Shown here: one piece after another, positions 42,581-45,161 of the stretch
Position numbering within the stretch: the stretch's first letter is position 1
Layout of the letters: the number at the start of each line of letters is the position of its first letter
Assembly (NCBI GenBank): GCA_944322945.1
Contig: CALUQN010000021.1
Location: 1 to 45,161, forward strand
Reading direction: 5' to 3'
DNA: 45,161 bases
DNA from: Candidatus Gastranaerophilales bacterium
Lineage (GTDB): Bacteria; Cyanobacteriota; Vampirovibrionia; Gastranaerophilales; Gastranaerophilaceae
Made by a program: the position numbers and the translations under genes
The notes under the pieces: model-generated
Seen by the model: only the letters and a program-made list of their open reading frames with translations
Databases searched by the model: none
Told to the model about the DNA's origin: nothing

Positions 42581-42607
42581 TGTATAATAAACATTTTTTA
42601 AAATCAA
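42581..42607 (-). promoter_or_regulatory. Possible tRNA-Ile promoter
   Basis: On the minus strand TTGATT (complement of 42602-42607), a 15-bp spacer and TATACA (complement of 42581-42586). The short spacer lowers confidence. Confidence 0.3.
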
Positions 42608-42722
42608 GACTTTTTTAATATTTTTTTAATTTTTTACAATAATAAAAACGCTTTACTTAAATCTTTGTGTTTTGTAAAATAGACTTGCAAAGTATACGTT
42701 ACTTTATAAAGGAGAGAAATTT

Positions 42723-43925
42723 ATGAAAAAATCAATTCACGATTTAGGAGACATTAAAGGTAAAAGAGCTCTTGTACGTGTAGACATTAACGTTCCTCTG
42801 GACGCTGACAAAAATGTTACAGATGATACAAGAATTCAAGCTATTTTGCCGACAGTTAAATTTTTGAAAGATAAAGGCGCTAAGATTATTCTCATGGCAC
42901 ACCTTGGCAGACCAAAAGGTGAATGGAATATGGAATTTTCTCTGGCTCCTGTTGCTAAATATTTATCTAAAGTCCTCGGCGAAGATGTTCTGTTCGTTTC
43001 AGAACCTGTAGGTCAAGGCGCTGACAAAGCTCTTGAAGCACTCAAAGACGGTCAGGTAGCTTTGTTGGAAAACATCAGATTCTATAAAGCAGAAGAAGCA
43101 AAAGATGACGACATGACTTTTGCAAACGAATTGGCTAAACTCGGTGATTTCTATGTAAACGATGCATTTGGCGCAGCTCACAGAAACCACACTTCAACTG
43201 CTAAGTTGGCTAAAGTTCTTAAACCGGCAGTGTCAGGTCTTTTGATGGAAAAAGAAATCAGATGCCTGTCACAAGCACTTGATAACCCGACAAGACCATT
43301 CACAGCAGTTGTAGGCGGAGCAAAAGTTTCTTCTAAAATCGGTGTTTTAGAAAACTTAATCGACAAAGTTGATAACTTAATTATCGGCGGCGGCATGGCA
43401 TACACATTTGTTAAGGCAAACGGCGGTAAAATTGGTAACTCTATTTGCGAAGATGATCAGTTAGAAGTTGCAAAAGCTATCGAAAAGAAAGCTGCTGATA
43501 AAGGTGTTAAACTGGTTATGGCTACTGACGTTTTAGTTACAGATGATTTTTCAGGCAACGGCACAAATAAATTCGTCAAAATCAATGAAATTCCTGACGG
43601 GTTTGAAGGTGTAGACGCAGGTATGGAATCAAGAAAAGCATTTGCTGATGTTCTTAAATCTTCAAAAACAATCCTGATGAACGGACCTGTAGGAGCGTTT
43701 GAAAATCCTGCATTTGCAGAGGGAACAAAGGCTGTATTAGAAGCTATAGTAGAAGCAACTAAAAACGGTGCCGTATCAGTTATCGGCGGCGGAGATTCAG
43801 TTTCTGCAGCTAAGAAATTCTGCAAAGCAGAAGATTTCACCCACGTATCAACAGGCGGCGGAGCTTCTCTTGAATTCATTGAGGGGAAAGTACTTCCGGG
43901 TGTTGCTGCATTGGATGACAAGTAG
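42723..43925 (+). CDS. pgk: Phosphoglycerate kinase
   Basis: A 400-residue glycolytic enzyme that transfers phosphate between 1,3-bisphosphoglycerate and ADP. It has RVDINVPLD, the substrate-loop MAHLGRPKG, NDAFGAAHRNHTST, KVSSKIGVLENLI and the ATP-site GGGDSVSAAKKF near the C-terminus. GGAGAG precedes the ATG. Length and motifs are complete. It is a single-gene unit with a terminator 30 bp after the stop. Confidence 0.97.
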   Translation: MKKSIHDLGDIKGKRALVRVDINVPLDADKNVTDDTRIQAILPTVKFLKDKGAKIILMAHLGRPKGEWNMEFSLAPVAKYLSKVLGEDVLFVSEPVGQGADKALEALKDGQVALLENIRFYKAEEAKDDDMTFANELAKLGDFYVNDAFGAAHRNHTSTAKLAKVLKPAVSGLLMEKEIRCLSQALDNPTRPFTAVVGGAKVSSKIGVLENLIDKVDNLIIGGGMAYTFVKANGGKIGNSICEDDQLEVAKAIEKKAADKGVKLVMATDVLVTDDFSGNGTNKFVKINEIPDGFEGVDAGMESRKAFADVLKSSKTILMNGPVGAFENPAFAEGTKAVLEAIVEATKNGAVSVIGGGDSVSAAKKFCKAEDFTHVSTGGGASLEFIEGKVLPGVAALDDK

Positions 43926-43951
43926 AAATAATGTAAACTCTGATAATAAAG

Positions 43952-43982
43952 AAAAGGCGGGTATTTCGACCCGTCTTTTTTT
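43952..43982 (+). terminator. Terminator after pgk
   Basis: GGCGGGT (43956-43962), ATTTCG loop, ACCCGTC (43969-43975; one G-T pair), then T7. Flanking AAAA and TTTT can extend the stem. Confidence 0.85.
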
Positions 43983-44099
43983 GTATATTTGGATTAAAAA
44001 TGTAAAAGAATGTAACGATTTTCTAAAAAGATTAAATTTCTTCGAAAAATTTTCCGTTAGTAATTAATGTAATGTGTAATAAACACGGAGGTATCATTT

Positions 44100-45161
44100 A
44101 TGTATAAAACATCCAAAAACCTTGATAAATCAGCATTTCTTACAGGGGGGGGGGGCAGTCTAACCTCTAGAACGCTTTTAGCGGCTTTGCTGCTCAGTAT
44201 AACTCCCGCGATGGCAGCAGAGCTTGCTGACGTCGATTTGAGTAAAATTCCGCTCAATAAACCGACTTTAGACTATCTGCACGAAAACAATGTACAAATC
44301 CCTCAAACAGAATATGATGACGAGGGGAACCTTGTAGAAAGCGGCTCTATTTTAGCGCCCGAAAGTTCATACACTTTGACAGAAGTCCCTGCCGGGGCGG
44401 ACGGGGCTGCGCCTGTCGGCGATAATATCATTACAAAGTTTGAATACAACTCAACAGATGGCAGTTTTTCACCTAAGTATTATCAACTCAACTTGAAGCA
44501 GACCACTTACGGCGAGGGCAATCAGAGCTACAGCGTCACACTTGAAAACTCTCCTGTCAAAGATGTTATTATTAATGTGCTTTATGATAATACTAATACG
44601 TCCGAAAGAATAACCGTTGATAGCGGGACTGATTATGGTGACATAACTAGCAATTTTATCGGTAATTCTACCGACGAGTACGGCGGGGCAATTTATAACA
44701 GAGGCACCATCGGCAATATCACAAGTAACTTTATTGGAAACTCTGCCAAGTACGGTGGGGCTATTTATAACTACATCAGCAGAACAATTGGCAATATCAC
44801 CGGTGACTTTATTGGCAACTCTGCCAGCAGATACGGCGGGGCAATTTATAATAGTGGCACCATGGGCGATATCACTGGTGATTTTATCGGTAATTCTGCA
44901 GATAACAACGGCGGGGCGATTTTTAACTACGGCACCATCGGCAACATTACAGGTGACTTTATTGGGAATTCTGCCGACGGCGGTGGCGGGGCGATTTTTA
45001 ACCAGAACGACAGTACAATAGGCAATATCACAGGTGACTTTATTGGGAATTCTGCCGGCGAGATCGGCGGGGCGATTGTTAACGAGAACGACAGTACAAT
45101 AGGCAATATCACAGGTGACTTTATTGGGAATTCTGCCGGCGAGATCGGCGGGGCGATTTAT
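44100..45161 (+). CDS. Pmp-like outer-membrane repeat protein with a poly-G tract, partial
   Basis: Open from ATG at 44100 to the window end (354 codons, no stop). GGAGG precedes the ATG. The N-terminus is MYKTSKNLDKSAFLTGGGGS, then a signal peptide (TLLAALLLSITPAMAA). From about residue 180 onwards come tandem ~23-25-residue repeats of the form GNITGDFIGNSA then GGAIYN. The F-x-x-N and GGA(I/L/V) motifs are those of chlamydial polymorphic membrane proteins, which form beta-helix passenger domains. The four glycines come from an 11-G run (44145-44155). As read, the tract keeps the gene in frame. The C-terminal barrel, if any, is outside the window. It is probably a surface adhesin or autotransporter. 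Confidence 0.85.
   Translation, partial: MYKTSKNLDKSAFLTGGGGSLTSRTLLAALLLSITPAMAAELADVDLSKIPLNKPTLDYLHENNVQIPQTEYDDEGNLVESGSILAPESSYTLTEVPAGADGAAPVGDNIITKFEYNSTDGSFSPKYYQLNLKQTTYGEGNQSYSVTLENSPVKDVIINVLYDNTNTSERITVDSGTDYGDITSNFIGNSTDEYGGAIYNRGTIGNITSNFIGNSAKYGGAIYNYISRTIGNITGDFIGNSASRYGGAIYNSGTMGDITGDFIGNSADNNGGAIFNYGTIGNITGDFIGNSADGGGGAIFNQNDSTIGNITGDFIGNSAGEIGGAIVNENDSTIGNITGDFIGNSAGEIGGAIY
44145..44155 (+). repeat. G11 homopolymer (slippage tract)
   Basis: Eleven consecutive G residues in the 5' coding part of the Pmp-like gene, 45 bp after the ATG. With 11 G the downstream signal peptide is in frame; 10 or 12 would shift it. Confidence 0.9.

Noticed and set aside
44157-45161. Minus-strand ORFs across the repeat protein gene
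   Set aside because: They are the mirror of a repetitive plus-strand gene with signal peptide and ribosome site, and have no supporting features.

Overview
The window looks like a chromosomal segment of a low-GC, Gram-negative-type gut bacterium. The best guess is the Gastranaerophilales (Vampirovibrionia/Melainabacteria). Supporting points are the AT-rich DNA, a flagellar-type export locus, bacterial housekeeping genes (holA, holB, ribBA, ribE, pgk), a Pmp-like outer-membrane repeat protein, and a helicase whose N-terminus has the ISFK/NFTGKE style I associate with that group. The taxonomic call is inference from protein style, not from a marker gene.

Layout. 1-793 holds five tandem ~115-155 bp repeats. 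794-7901 carries a GT4 glycosyltransferase, an AGCS amino-acid:cation symporter overlapping an ACT-domain protein, a small unknown gene, a minus-strand nucleotide-sugar operon (SAM methyltransferase, UDP-glucuronate decarboxylase, UDP-glucose dehydrogenase) and a secreted small protein. 8194-14694 is a flagellar export operon: fliE, fliF, a 505-bp array of five tandem repeats, an unrecognised protein in the fliG position, fliH and flhA. 14697-19416 is a minus-strand run: holB, holA, a GNAT acetyltransferase, ribBA and ribE. A Ski2-like helicase and a GGDEF protein with an altered signature motif follow.

About 23.1-42.3 kb is an accessory island ending beside a tRNA-Ile(GAT) gene. It has (a) a hipBA module with three palindromic operators whose centres lie exactly 50 bp apart; (b) a catalytic-domain-only tyrosine recombinase followed by a type I restriction-modification operon, hsdM-X-Y-HEPN-MNT-hsdS-Z-hsdR, in which five non-hsd genes are threaded between the hsd genes, including a HEPN/MNT toxin-antitoxin pair with intact motifs and two proteins with PD-(D/E)XK-like motifs; (c) four small unknown genes; (d) a minus-strand Mrr-type nuclease plus DUF1643 pair; (e) a Mu-like transposition operon (DDE transposase, AAA ATPase, integrase core-binding-domain-like protein, HTH protein); (f) a HAD protein and an XRE regulator.

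Several non-coding patterns tie the island together. There are three arrays of T(G/A)AAC-type motifs repeated every 11 bp exactly, three GAGTGATGAAT sites facing into the transposition region, a TGTATCATTC inverted pair bracketing the restriction operon, and three copies of a small palindromic element, two with a covarying stem and one of those lying in frame inside the transposase gene. After the tRNA come pgk and the start of a Pmp-like repeat protein with an 11-G tract in its signal-peptide region, which predicts phase variation. The strongest candidates for something undescribed are the gene-loaded type I restriction operon with its phased arrays, and the palindromic element.
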